DNA from: CAXBGS01 sp963975425
GTDB lineage: Bacteria > Planctomycetota > Planctomycetia > Pirellulales > Pirellulaceae
Reading direction: 5' to 3'
Length of the DNA: 64,000 nucleotides
NCBI GenBank assembly: GCA_963975425.1
Contig: CAXBGS010000004.1
Coordinates: 372,001-436,000 of the forward strand
Positions within the stretch are counted from its first letter, which is position 1, and every line of letters starts with the position of its first letter. Shown here in pieces: positions 55,908 to 64,000 of the stretch. The translations under genes were made by a program, and so were the position numbers. Below the pieces are notes generated by a model. The model did no database searches. It saw only the letters and a program-made list of their open reading frames with translations, and was not told the origin of the DNA.

Positions 55908-56875
55908 ACGTAACCGAAGACGCAAACAACACCGAAGACGTATCGACGAAACCGGCGCCCAGGATTGCCGTGGCCGGATCGATCAATATGGACCTGGTCA
56001 TCCGCTGCGCGGCGCTGCCGATGCCGGGCCAAACGGTCTTGGCAGACCACTCCGAGGAAATTTGTGGCGGAAAAGGTGCGAACCAAGCCGTTTCAGCCGC
56101 GCGGGTCGGTGGCCAAGTCACGATGATCGGGCGCGTCGGAAGCGACGCTTTTGCCGGACGCTTGGTCGACAACCTGATGAAGGCACGTGTCGATTGCCGA
56201 ACCGTGATAAAGACACCCCAGTGTGCTAGCGGACTGGCCATTGTCGCCGTTGAAAACGGCGGTCAAAACGCGATCATGGTCGTTGCCGGTGCAAACGGTC
56301 GCTTCACGCCAAGCGATATCCATGAACACCGAGATGTCATTGAACAATCGGACGCATTACTACTGCAACTCGAAATCCCCATCGATGCCGTACTGTCGGC
56401 AATCGAAATCGCGAAAGCGGCCAGGGTCAAGGTCATCTTGGACCCGGCACCGATGCCAAGCCAATGGCCGCGCGAGTTGCTGCAGGTTGACTTGCTGTGT
56501 CCCAACGAAAGCGAAGCGGCCGCGCTGTGCGGGTTCGACGTCGAATCCGATGAACAGGTAGCCGCAGCCTTACGTCAACTGCATTCGCAAGGCGCTCGCC
56601 ACGTCGTCATCACACGAGGCGAGAAAGGATGCGATTGCTTCGACGGCGAAACCATCACACACATCGATGCTGTGCCCATCAGGGCGGTGGACACGACGGC
56701 GGCGGGTGATGCATTCGCCGGCGCCCTGGGTGTGCACTGGACCCAGCATCGAGACTTCATCGCAGCGGTTGAATTTGCAAATGCGGCTGGCGCGTTGGCG
56801 GCATCACGCTCGGGCGCGCAGCCGGCGATGGGAACCCTTACTGAAATCGAAACACTTCGGAGCTCTGTCCAATGA
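55904..56875 (+). CDS. rbsK: Ribokinase
   Basis: A PfkB-family kinase with PGGKGANQAV-like segment ICGGKGANQAVSAARVG and the C-terminal ATP-binding signature AVDTTAAGDAFAGALG. It phosphorylates ribose to ribose-5-phosphate. The ATG at 55904 is preferred over 55874 since it overlaps the previous stop. The N-terminus carries a duplicated ACCGAAGACG word (55913 and 55931). It overlaps rbsB by 4 bases. Confidence 0.92.
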   Translation: MNVTEDANNTEDVSTKPAPRIAVAGSINMDLVIRCAALPMPGQTVLADHSEEICGGKGANQAVSAARVGGQVTMIGRVGSDAFAGRLVDNLMKARVDCRTVIKTPQCASGLAIVAVENGGQNAIMVVAGANGRFTPSDIHEHRDVIEQSDALLLQLEIPIDAVLSAIEIAKAARVKVILDPAPMPSQWPRELLQVDLLCPNESEAAALCGFDVESDEQVAAALRQLHSQGARHVVITRGEKGCDCFDGETITHIDAVPIRAVDTTAAGDAFAGALGVHWTQHRDFIAAVEFANAAGALAASRSGAQPAMGTLTEIETLRSSVQ

Positions 56876-57858
56876 ATCGTGCGGTAGCCCTTTTATGCTT
56901 GGCCCTGGTGACCGGTTGCGGCAAAAGCCCCACGACCGAAACGGCCACCGATGACACGTCGCCCACAGCGGCCGACACGCCACGCGTGGCCCTGATCATG
57001 AAATCCCTCGCCAATGAGTTCTTTTCGACGATGGCCGACGGCGCCAAGTCTCATCAACAAGCCAATCCCGATCAATATTCGCTTGTCGTCAATGGCATCA
57101 AGGATGAGCGAGACCTTAGTCGTCAGGTTGCGTTGGTCGAAGAAATGGTCGCCAGCGGAGTCGACGCAATCGTCATCGCGCCGGCCGACTCGAAGGCGTT
57201 GGTGCCCGCACTACGTCGTGCAAAGCAGGCCGGGGTCGTCGTCGTGAACATCGACAACCGCTTGGATCAGGAGGTGTTGCAGAGTGAGAACATCGCCATT
57301 CCCTTTGTCGGTCCGGACAATAAGGCCGGAGCCAAAAAAGTCGGCGAGGTGCTGGCCGCGAAACTGACCTCCGGGGATTCGGTCGCGATTCTTGAAGGAA
57401 TACGCACGTCGTTTAACGCTTCGCAGCGACGACTTGGATTCGAAGAAGCCATGAAGGACGCCGGCATTTCCATCGTCGACAGTCAGTCGGCCGAATGGGA
57501 AATGAGCAAAGCGAACACGATCGCCTCGTCCATGCTGAGCGAACATCCCGAAATTAAAGCCATCCTGTGCGCCAACGACAGTATGGCGTTGGGCGCGATC
57601 GCGGCAGTGAAAAGCGCCGGACGTGTCGACGATGTATTGATCGTCGGTTTTGACAATATCGATGCGGTCCAAAACGCCATCCGCGATGGCAAAGTCTTAG
57701 CCACCGCCGATCAGCACGGTGACCAACTCGCTGTGTTCGGGATCGAAACCGCCTTGAAATTGCTTCAGTCTGCCGGCGAGGCATCCCAAGATGACGAGCC
57801 ATCCCAAGATATTGAAACGCCGGTGGACCTTGTCACCGCGGAAACCCTAGGGCAGTGA
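56872..57858 (+). CDS. rbsB: Ribose-type ABC transporter substrate-binding lipoprotein
   Basis: Lipobox LALVTGC (Cys16). The periplasmic-binding fold shows VALIMKSLANEFFSTMADG and the D-rich segments of the ribose/galactose-binding family (VVNIDNRLD, IVGFDNIDAVQ). It would capture the ribose released by the exported nucleoside hydrolases. The C-terminus has a duplicated EASQD/EPSQD unit (57778-57813). The start ATG overlaps the stop of rbsK. A 111-base gap with a hairpin separates it from rbsA. Confidence 0.9.
   Translation: MNRAVALLCLALVTGCGKSPTTETATDDTSPTAADTPRVALIMKSLANEFFSTMADGAKSHQQANPDQYSLVVNGIKDERDLSRQVALVEEMVASGVDAIVIAPADSKALVPALRRAKQAGVVVVNIDNRLDQEVLQSENIAIPFVGPDNKAGAKKVGEVLAAKLTSGDSVAILEGIRTSFNASQRRLGFEEAMKDAGISIVDSQSAEWEMSKANTIASSMLSEHPEIKAILCANDSMALGAIAAVKSAGRVDDVLIVGFDNIDAVQNAIRDGKVLATADQHGDQLAVFGIETALKLLQSAGEASQDDEPSQDIETPVDLVTAETLGQ
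57778..57813. repeat. Imperfect 18-base in-frame duplication near the end of rbsB
   Basis: GAGGCATCCCAAGATGAC and GAGCCATCCCAAGATATT encode EASQDD and EPSQDI, an acidic spacer near the C-terminus. It resembles the other short tandem duplications in the window. Confidence 0.6.
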
Positions 57859-57891
57859 CCGCCGCTGAATCACTCCGGTGGCCTGCGGGAC

Positions 57892-57906
57892 ATCACCTCG
57901 GGTGAT
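57892..57906 (+). promoter_or_regulatory. Hairpin between rbsB and rbsA
   Basis: ATCACC-TCG-GGTGAT is a perfect 6-base stem with a three-base loop, extended outside by GGG/CCC. It lies in the intercistronic gap after the binding-protein gene. There is no T tract, so it may stabilise or partly terminate the upstream message, raising RbsB over RbsA. Confidence 0.5.
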
Positions 57907-57969
57907 CTGCCCGTCGCAACCTGTCACACGGCGGGCAAACGAAAAGCGAACACCATCTCGTCTTTTCCT

Positions 57970-59628
57970 GTGTTACATCGTTGCGTCAAACCTTCGCCTG
58001 AAATCGCTGTCACCAATCATCTTGCAACGCTACTAACCGAAACCTCACTAACGGCTACGCCCAATCCATTGAACGCCCCGCTGCTGCAAACTGCCGGACT
58101 GACCAAACGCTATGGGAACGTGACGGTTCTCGATGACGTTGCGTTCGAGCTGCGCAGCGGCGAAATCCATGCATTGATCGGAGCCAACGGAGCGGGCAAA
58201 AGCACACTTTGCAAGATCATTTCCGGCCTGACGCAAAGCTCTGCCGGAACGATGAAAATGCGACAACATCCCTATCGCCCGGCTGGAAAACTGGACGCCG
58301 AAGCGGTGGGCGTTCAGATCGTGCAACAAGAGCTGAATCAAATTTCGACGATGTCGGTTGCCGAAAATCTATTTCTGGGCCGTCTGCCCCATAAACTGGG
58401 ATTTGTCCGCCGCCGCGAACTTGCTCGCCGCAGTCGTGTTGCACTGGATCGCTTTGGCTTGCATGACATCCACATCGACACGCCGCTTTCGTCGTTGGGA
58501 GTCGGTCATCAGCAGATGGTTGAAATCGCCGCAGCTATCGATCGTGATTGCCGCGTCTTGATCCTCGACGAACCCACCGCCGCGCTCACGGCGGGCGAAA
58601 CAAGCACGCTATTCCAGTGGCTGGCCGAACTGCGTGATCGAGGAGTCGGAATTATCTACATCAGCCATCGACTCGACGAGATCACGTCCATCTCCAATCG
58701 CGTCACCGTTCTTCGCGACGGAAAGTGGGTGTGCACCGAGTCCACCCGTGACTTAGACGCAGACCGAATGGTCGATTTGATGAGCGGCGATGATCCGGGT
58801 TCATCGACGCAACACCTGCATCAATCGTTCGTTCAGCCGGACATCGCCCTGCGAGTGAGCGGGTATTCAAGGTCGCCGGTGGTCAATGACGTCAGCTTCC
58901 ACGTTCATCATGGTGAGCGACTTGGCATCGCGGGCCTTGTCGGCTCGGGCCGAACCGAATTGTTGCGTCTGCTGTTTGGCGCCGACCCGTCCGATTCAGG
59001 ATCGCTGTCCCTTGGCAAAGACGGCGCCAAACAATCGTTTTCGCATCCCAGCCAGGCCGTCAAAGCTGGATTGGCAATGGTCACCGAAGACCGCAAACAG
59101 AATGGGCTGTTGATGTCACAGTCGATTCGCGTCAACACCAGCCTCAGTGCCATGCAGACGTCCTTTTCTGCGGCCGGTCTGATTCGACGATCCGCCGAAA
59201 ACGCGGCGGCGAGAGAACAAAGCGATTCGATGGAAACTCGCTGCAATAGCATCGAACAAACCGTCGCAACCCTTAGCGGCGGCAACCAACAAAAGGTCGC
59301 AATTGCAAAGTGGTTGATCCGCGATTCCGATGTTTACTTCTTCGACGAACCGACGCGTGGCATCGACGTCGCAGCGAGACGGAGAATTTATCGACTGTTC
59401 GATGCGCTTGCCCAGTCCGGCAAGGCAATCGTCATCGTCAGCAGTGACGTGGAGGAATTATTTGAAACTTGCGACCGCATCGCGGTCATGTCGGCCGGCC
59501 GCATCGTAAAAACATTCGCCCGCGGCGAGTGGACTCATGACGCCGTGATGCAAGCCGCATTTTCAGGTTACGTCGACCACAAATTTGCATCGCAAGACGC
59601 CGGTGCCGCGACGGAGGCAACATTATGA
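57970..59628 (+). CDS. rbsA: Ribose-type ABC transporter ATP-binding protein
   Basis: Two fused ABC modules as in RbsA/MglA: Walker A GANGAGKST and the GVGHQQMVEIAAAID region in module 1; LVGSGRTELLRLLFGADP and LSGGNQQKVAIAKWL in module 2. The start is unclear: GTG 57970 is given, and TTG 58069 is also in frame near the first domain. It overlaps rbsC by 4 bases (ATGA) and drives ribose import with it. Confidence 0.92.
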   Translation: MLHRCVKPSPEIAVTNHLATLLTETSLTATPNPLNAPLLQTAGLTKRYGNVTVLDDVAFELRSGEIHALIGANGAGKSTLCKIISGLTQSSAGTMKMRQHPYRPAGKLDAEAVGVQIVQQELNQISTMSVAENLFLGRLPHKLGFVRRRELARRSRVALDRFGLHDIHIDTPLSSLGVGHQQMVEIAAAIDRDCRVLILDEPTAALTAGETSTLFQWLAELRDRGVGIIYISHRLDEITSISNRVTVLRDGKWVCTESTRDLDADRMVDLMSGDDPGSSTQHLHQSFVQPDIALRVSGYSRSPVVNDVSFHVHHGERLGIAGLVGSGRTELLRLLFGADPSDSGSLSLGKDGAKQSFSHPSQAVKAGLAMVTEDRKQNGLLMSQSIRVNTSLSAMQTSFSAAGLIRRSAENAAAREQSDSMETRCNSIEQTVATLSGGNQQKVAIAKWLIRDSDVYFFDEPTRGIDVAARRRIYRLFDALAQSGKAIVIVSSDVEELFETCDRIAVMSAGRIVKTFARGEWTHDAVMQAAFSGYVDHKFASQDAGAATEATL

Positions 59629-60650
59629 ACACGGTAAAAAAATCGTTACCGGATGACTCGGCCCCCACCGGACAAGGTGCGACTCGATCCGGTTCTCTGT
59701 CGCTTGGCAACTCACTGGTGCAGTACGCCGGCTTACTTGGCGTGTTGGCGCTACTGGTGACGGCTTTCAGTTTTTCGAGCGACCACTTCTTTCAAACGTC
59801 AACCATCATTTCGATTGCGAACCAGATCCCTGACCTGACGCTGATCGCGGTAGGCATGACCTTGGTGCTGATTGTCGGTGGAATCGATCTTTCCGTGGGC
59901 AGTGTGCTGGCGTTGTCTTCAGCCGTCCTGGGTGTGCTGATGGTCGATCACGGCTGGTCGCTCTGGGCCGCGATACCTTGCTGTGTCCTGACCGGCGCCG
60001 CATGCGGACTCGTCAGCGGAACGATCTCGATCGGCGCCGGCATTCCATCATTTATCGTGACATTGGGCATGTTAGAAATCGCTCGTGGTGCGACGAAAGT
60101 GATCACCGACTCGCAAACCAAATACATCGGTTCTGCCGTTGAACCGATTGGCGAACCGATCTCCACGATCATGGTTTCGCCTGCATTCCTGCTAGCGATT
60201 CTTGCCGTGATCGCGGGCCAATTCTTACTCAGCCGCACCGTGTTCGGCCGCTACTGCATCGCCATCGGAACCAACGCCGAAGCCGTTCGCATGTCGGGCA
60301 TTCGCAGCCGTCCCTATTCGATTGCCGTGTTTGTCATCAGCGGTGGGCTATGTGGCCTTGCCGGATTGACGCAAACATCCCGGTTGTCGACGGCCGACCC
60401 CAATGCGGCGATCGGTATCGAACTCGCCGCCATCGCCGCGTGCGTGATCGGCGGCACAAGTTTGATGGGCGGACGCGGAAACGTCATCAATTCTTTCTTG
60501 GGCGTGTTGATCATCGCCGTCCTGCAAACCGGTTTGGCGCAACTGGGCGTTTCCGACGCAAACAAACAAATCATCACCGGCACCGTGATCGTTGTCGCGG
60601 TGCTGCTCGACGCGATACGTGGTCACTGGGAAAAGAAACATGCTGTATAG
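59625..60650 (+). CDS. rbsC: Ribose-type ABC transporter permease
   Basis: A 341-residue polytopic membrane protein of the RbsC type: TLIAVGMTLVLIVGGIDLSVGSVLAL and YCIAIGTNAEAVRMSGIRS are family motifs (EAA-like loop with G...A). It forms the sugar channel. Its last 11 bases overlap the second nucleoside hydrolase gene, so the genes are co-transcribed. Confidence 0.94.
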   Translation: MNTVKKSLPDDSAPTGQGATRSGSLSLGNSLVQYAGLLGVLALLVTAFSFSSDHFFQTSTIISIANQIPDLTLIAVGMTLVLIVGGIDLSVGSVLALSSAVLGVLMVDHGWSLWAAIPCCVLTGAACGLVSGTISIGAGIPSFIVTLGMLEIARGATKVITDSQTKYIGSAVEPIGEPISTIMVSPAFLLAILAVIAGQFLLSRTVFGRYCIAIGTNAEAVRMSGIRSRPYSIAVFVISGGLCGLAGLTQTSRLSTADPNAAIGIELAAIAACVIGGTSLMGGRGNVINSFLGVLIIAVLQTGLAQLGVSDANKQIITGTVIVVAVLLDAIRGHWEKKHAV

Positions 60651-61680
60651 ATTGACCTATTGTTCAATTCTCTTCGCGGCGTTCGTCGGTTCTTGCACAG
60701 CCGTCGCGGGCGGCGAACCGGTTCCGATCGTCTTCGATACTGATATCTCAGGAGACGTCGACGATGTATTGGCATTGGCGATGCTGCACACGTTGGCCGA
60801 TCGAAACGAATGTACGATCGAAGCTGTCACCATTTCGAAAATCAATCCGCTGACGGCGCCGCTAGTCGATGCAGTCAACACATTCTATGGGCGTCCTGAC
60901 ATTCCGATCGGGGTGGTGCGTGACGCACAGCATCGCGACAGCAAATACCTGCATTTGGCAAAGCAGCGCGACGGCGATTCTTTCCGATATCCGCACGACC
61001 TGCGCTCGAGCGATGATGCCCCCGACGCCGTCACCGTACTGCGACGCACACTTAGCAAGGCGAAAGACGATTCGCTTGTGATCGTGCAAGTGGGGCTCGC
61101 TACGAATCTGGCGGATCTATTGCAATCGTCACCCGATGAATGGTCGCCGCTTAGCGGAATTGAACTCGCCCGCCGCAAGGTAAAGTTCCTTTCCGTGATG
61201 GCGGGTGCTTTCGGTCCGGTTGGTAAACAACACAGACATCTCGAAGCGAACGTGCGAAACGGAATCGATGCGATGCAACGGTTTGCCGATCAATGGCCCA
61301 GCGACACACCGATTTACTGGAGTGATTTTCGCATCGGTATCGCCGCCAAGTATCCGCGCCGCAGCATTGCCGATGACTTCAACTACATCGAACATCACAT
61401 CGTACGAGAATCGTACTTGCTGCACAGCGGCCCCGACCACGACCGGCCGACATGGGACCTGACCAGTGTCTTGTTCGCGGTACGCCGCGATGCAGGTTAC
61501 TTCGGACTTTCACGACGAGGTCGCGTGTCCGTGGAAGCGGATGGATTCACCGTATTTAACGAGGACGCCAACGGCCGAGACCGCTACTTAAAAATGACTC
61601 CCGACCAAGCAATCCGTGTTATCGAGGCGCAGCGTTTGCTTGTCTCACAACCACCAATCCACAACGTGAACCATGATTAA
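60640..61680 (+). CDS. Exported nucleoside hydrolase, copy 2
   Basis: Signal peptide (YCSILFAAFVGSCTAVAGG), DTDISGDVDD metal site and RPTWDLTSVLFAV C-terminal motif. It is the closest relative of copy 1, with shared stretches VDAVNTFYGRPDIPIGV, ANGRDRYL and VSVEADGFTVFN. The ATG at 60640 overlaps rbsC. Same role as copy 1, possibly with different base preference. Its stop overlaps copy 3 by 8 bases. Confidence 0.9.
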   Translation: MLYRLTYCSILFAAFVGSCTAVAGGEPVPIVFDTDISGDVDDVLALAMLHTLADRNECTIEAVTISKINPLTAPLVDAVNTFYGRPDIPIGVVRDAQHRDSKYLHLAKQRDGDSFRYPHDLRSSDDAPDAVTVLRRTLSKAKDDSLVIVQVGLATNLADLLQSSPDEWSPLSGIELARRKVKFLSVMAGAFGPVGKQHRHLEANVRNGIDAMQRFADQWPSDTPIYWSDFRIGIAAKYPRRSIADDFNYIEHHIVRESYLLHSGPDHDRPTWDLTSVLFAVRRDAGYFGLSRRGRVSVEADGFTVFNEDANGRDRYLKMTPDQAIRVIEAQRLLVSQPPIHNVNHD

Positions 61681-62671
61681 TAAGTTTAACTTTCTCGCTT
61701 TGCTGTTCACCTCGTTGTTTTGCCTTCAAGCAACTGCCGCCGATCCGGTGAAGGTCATCTTTGACACCGACATGGACGGCGACTGCGACGATGCCGGTGC
61801 ACTCGCCGTGTTGAACGCGTTGGCGGATGCGGGCGAAACCGAAATCCTTGCCGTCGTTACCAATCGTCGCGGAAGTTCGGGAGCATCGGCTGCTGCCTGT
61901 GACGTTATCAATACGTATTACGGCCGCGGTGACATACCGATTGGCACGGATAAAGACGGCGCAAAGATCAAGTCGCGCGTGCACAGCACCTACGCTCCGG
62001 CGCTGCGAGACGAGTTTCCTCATGATTCGCTTGCCGATGACAGCATGCCGGACGCGATTGACGTGTACCGGTCGACGCTCGCGTCACAACCCGATGCGTC
62101 GGTTGTGATATGCAGCGTCGGTGCCCTCAGCAATCTGGAAGACTTGCTCAACTCGCCTGCCGATTCGCACAGCAAGCTAACCGGCACAGAACTCATTGAA
62201 CAAAAGGTACGCAAAACGGTGATCATGGGCGGTGCCTTTCCCCGTTCATCCAAGCCAGAAACGAACATCATCTTGGACGTCCCCGCGGCGGTCGCGGTGG
62301 TGAACCGATGGCCCGGCGAGATCATCTGGCAAGGGTTCGAAATCGGTGCCGCACTGCACTGCGGTCAAACCTTAAAGCAAGTATCCGCCAAGAATCCGGT
62401 CCGCCGCGCCTTTGAGCTCCGGCCGTTCATGGGTGGATTCGCGATCGACCGAGGCAAGCCGGCGCACGACCAGGCCGCAGTCCTGTTAGCGGTGCGTGGT
62501 ATCGAACCGTCACTATGGAAACCTGTCCGCGGCGGACGAGTCATCGTTGACTCCGATGGCCACACCGAATATCGGCGAGGCCAAGCCAAATCGCACACGT
62601 ATGTCGAAATCAAAGGCCGTCCCGATCGGCTGACCAAGATCATTGATGATCTGATGACGACGAAACCCTAA
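61673..62671 (+). CDS. Exported nucleoside hydrolase, copy 3 (divergent)
   Basis: Signal peptide (FLALLFTSLFCLQATAAD), metal motif FDTDMDGDCDDAGALAVL and C-terminal Asp in HDQAAVLLAVRG. It lacks the RPTWDLTSVL segment that the other two copies share, so it is a more distant paralog. It ends just before the sulfatase gene (63-base gap). Confidence 0.88.
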   Translation: MINKFNFLALLFTSLFCLQATAADPVKVIFDTDMDGDCDDAGALAVLNALADAGETEILAVVTNRRGSSGASAAACDVINTYYGRGDIPIGTDKDGAKIKSRVHSTYAPALRDEFPHDSLADDSMPDAIDVYRSTLASQPDASVVICSVGALSNLEDLLNSPADSHSKLTGTELIEQKVRKTVIMGGAFPRSSKPETNIILDVPAAVAVVNRWPGEIIWQGFEIGAALHCGQTLKQVSAKNPVRRAFELRPFMGGFAIDRGKPAHDQAAVLLAVRGIEPSLWKPVRGGRVIVDSDGHTEYRRGQAKSHTYVEIKGRPDRLTKIIDDLMTTKP

Positions 62672-62734
62672 ACAAAACCCTGCCCTCACTTTCCCACCGT
62701 ATCACGCGAAACTCTTTTTCGACGAGTGAACCTG

Positions 62735-64000
62735 ATGAAGTCCTCCACCATTGCCCTGTTACTGCTTTCCAGCGTCTGCACATTCTCGATTGCCGCATCG
62801 ACGGCGTCGCCGCCCAACGTCATCGTGGTCATGACAGACGACCAGGGATACGGCGAATTTTCTTGCCATGGCAACCCGATCACCGAAACGCCGCACATTG
62901 ACCAGCTGGCGTCACAAAGCATTCGCTTGACGGATTTCCATGTCTCGCCGATGTGCACGCCTACTCGCGGTGAGTTGATGTCGGGATTAGACGCATTTCG
63001 TAATGCGGCAATCAATGTCAGCAGCGGTCGAACCCTGCTGCGATCCGACCTGATTACGATGGCGGATGTATTCAAGTCGGCCGGTTACCGAACGGGTATC
63101 TTTGGCAAGTGGCACCTGGGCGACAACTTTCCGTTTCGCCCCGGAGATCGCGGGTTCGACGAAGCGCTGTGGTTTCCTTCTTCGCACATCAATAGCGTCC
63201 CGGACTATTGGGAAAACGACTACTTTGACGACACATACATTCACAACGGAAAACGTCAAAAATACAACGGCTATTGCACCGATGTTTTCTTTGAAGAAGC
63301 AATCAAGTGGATCGGCACTCCGGAAACAAACGAGCAGCCATTCTTTGCTTACATCGCCCTGAACGCCGCGCACTCGCCGTGGTTCGTTCCGGATAAATTT
63401 CGCGGACCGATCCGTGATGCGATCGCGAAGAATCCCGAAGTCGTGGCCGGATTGAACGAACAAAAGCTTGCCAACCTGGTCAGTTTTTTGGCGATGGGCG
63501 CCAATATCGATGAAAACGTCGGGGTGCTCGACTCGCACCTGCAAGACGCCAACCTGTTCGACAACACCATCGTTGTGTTCTTGACCGACAACGGCAGCAC
63601 GATGGGCAAGGACTACTTCAACGCAGGCATGCGTGGCATGAAGACTCAGCTCTGGGAAGGCGGCCACCGCGTGCCTTGCTTTATCCGTTGGCCTCAAGGC
63701 GATTTGGGATCGCCCCGCGAAATCGATCAGCCCAGCCGAGTGACAGATTTACTTCCGACATTGACTGACCTCGCCGGAGCCGCCGATCGACTGCCGGCCA
63801 AACTGGACGGTCAAAGCCTCGCACCACTGCTCCGCAACGAACAAGAGCGACTTGATGACCGCATGCTAGTGATCAATTACAGCCGGATGCCGGGATTTAG
63901 AGTCACATATACCAAGGGAAACCCTGCGGTTCCACAGCGCGACGGCGCGGTGGTGATGTGGAAACATTGGCGACTGATCGAAAACCGCGAGTTGTACAAC
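62735..64000 (+). CDS. Arylsulfatase-like exported sulfatase (3' end cut by window)
   Basis: Open through base 64000 (422 codons visible). Signal peptide (TIALLLLSSVCTFSIAAST), then VVMTDDQGYGEFSCHG, which supplies the metal-binding Asp pair. The formylglycine signature CTPTRG (Cys74) matches the Cys-type sulfatase consensus, and VLTDNGSTMG-like NGSTMGKDYF is the second metal region. It would hydrolyse sulfate esters of polysaccharides or nucleoside-linked sugars after maturation of the Cys. Being co-oriented after nucleoside hydrolases is unusual; operon membership is not proven. Confidence 0.92.
   Translation, partial: MKSSTIALLLLSSVCTFSIAASTASPPNVIVVMTDDQGYGEFSCHGNPITETPHIDQLASQSIRLTDFHVSPMCTPTRGELMSGLDAFRNAAINVSSGRTLLRSDLITMADVFKSAGYRTGIFGKWHLGDNFPFRPGDRGFDEALWFPSSHINSVPDYWENDYFDDTYIHNGKRQKYNGYCTDVFFEEAIKWIGTPETNEQPFFAYIALNAAHSPWFVPDKFRGPIRDAIAKNPEVVAGLNEQKLANLVSFLAMGANIDENVGVLDSHLQDANLFDNTIVVFLTDNGSTMGKDYFNAGMRGMKTQLWEGGHRVPCFIRWPQGDLGSPREIDQPSRVTDLLPTLTDLAGAADRLPAKLDGQSLAPLLRNEQERLDDRMLVINYSRMPGFRVTYTKGNPAVPQRDGAVVMWKHWRLIENRELYN

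Noticed and set aside
1..64000. tRNA, rRNA, CRISPR arrays, insertion sequences
   Set aside because: No cloverleaf, array of evenly spaced identical repeats, or transposase frame was seen; the short duplications are two-copy and unrelated in sequence.

Overview
The window looks like a chromosomal segment of a planctomycete, most likely of the Pirellulaceae (Rhodopirellula-like). This is inferred from family content: a secreted protein with the planctomycete N-terminal motif LEDRRLLA, dockerin-tailed metalloproteases, a PEP-CTERM protein, a DUF1571-type protein, a heme c/dehydrogenase gene pair, a Cys-type sulfatase, a XylR-type regulator and moderate to high GC. I see no rRNA, tRNA, CRISPR array, insertion sequence or phage gene. 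Two genes are cut by the window edges: the first metalloprotease at the left (open from base 1) and the sulfatase at the right (open at base 64000).

Layout. 1-7129: two large secreted metalloproteases with dockerin-like tails. 7205-13298: minus-strand genes for a beta-lactamase-like serine hydrolase, a VOC protein, a 1043-aa parallel beta-helix protein and a PilP/GspC-like lipoprotein. 13654-24330: a compact plus-strand type II secretion / type IV pilus-like operon (degenerate receiver, GspE, GspF, two near-duplicate GspG-like pseudopilins, GspH/I/J/K-like pseudopilins, a PilM-PilN fusion, a PilO-like protein and a secretin). 24487-31337: a XylR-type regulator divergent from a four-gene unit (TIM-barrel sugar isomerase-like, DJ-1/PfpI, five-heme-motif cytochrome c, dehydrogenase-like propeller). 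31552-36169: secreted or membrane proteins of unknown role. 36489-37951: infA, rpsI, rplM. 38255-43719: class II photolyase, then an ECF sigma factor followed by a 1010-aa VWA protein with an anti-sigma-like N-terminus. 43994-53541: metabolic and miscellaneous genes (DegT aminotransferase, YjbQ, GH63-like hydrolase, pgk, PEP-CTERM protein, homocysteine methyltransferase-like protein). 53812-64000: a LacI-controlled operon with three exported nucleoside hydrolases, ribokinase, a complete ribose-type ABC transporter and the start of a sulfatase gene.

How the genes work together. In the secretion cluster, GspE would power the GspF platform, the pseudopilins form the periplasmic piston, the PilM-N and PilO-like proteins link platform to envelope, and the secretin opens the outer membrane; the oppositely oriented lipoprotein could be the missing PilP/GspC link. 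No prepilin peptidase is present in the window. In the last operon, exported nucleoside hydrolases would split nucleosides outside the cytoplasm, RbsBAC would import the released ribose and RbsK phosphorylate it; a perfect 18-bp palindrome just upstream of the LacI gene is the likely operator.

The most unusual non-coding signal is a scattered set of short (about 11-20 bp) direct tandem duplications, each of different sequence, lying mostly at gene ends and in two cases spanning stop codons.
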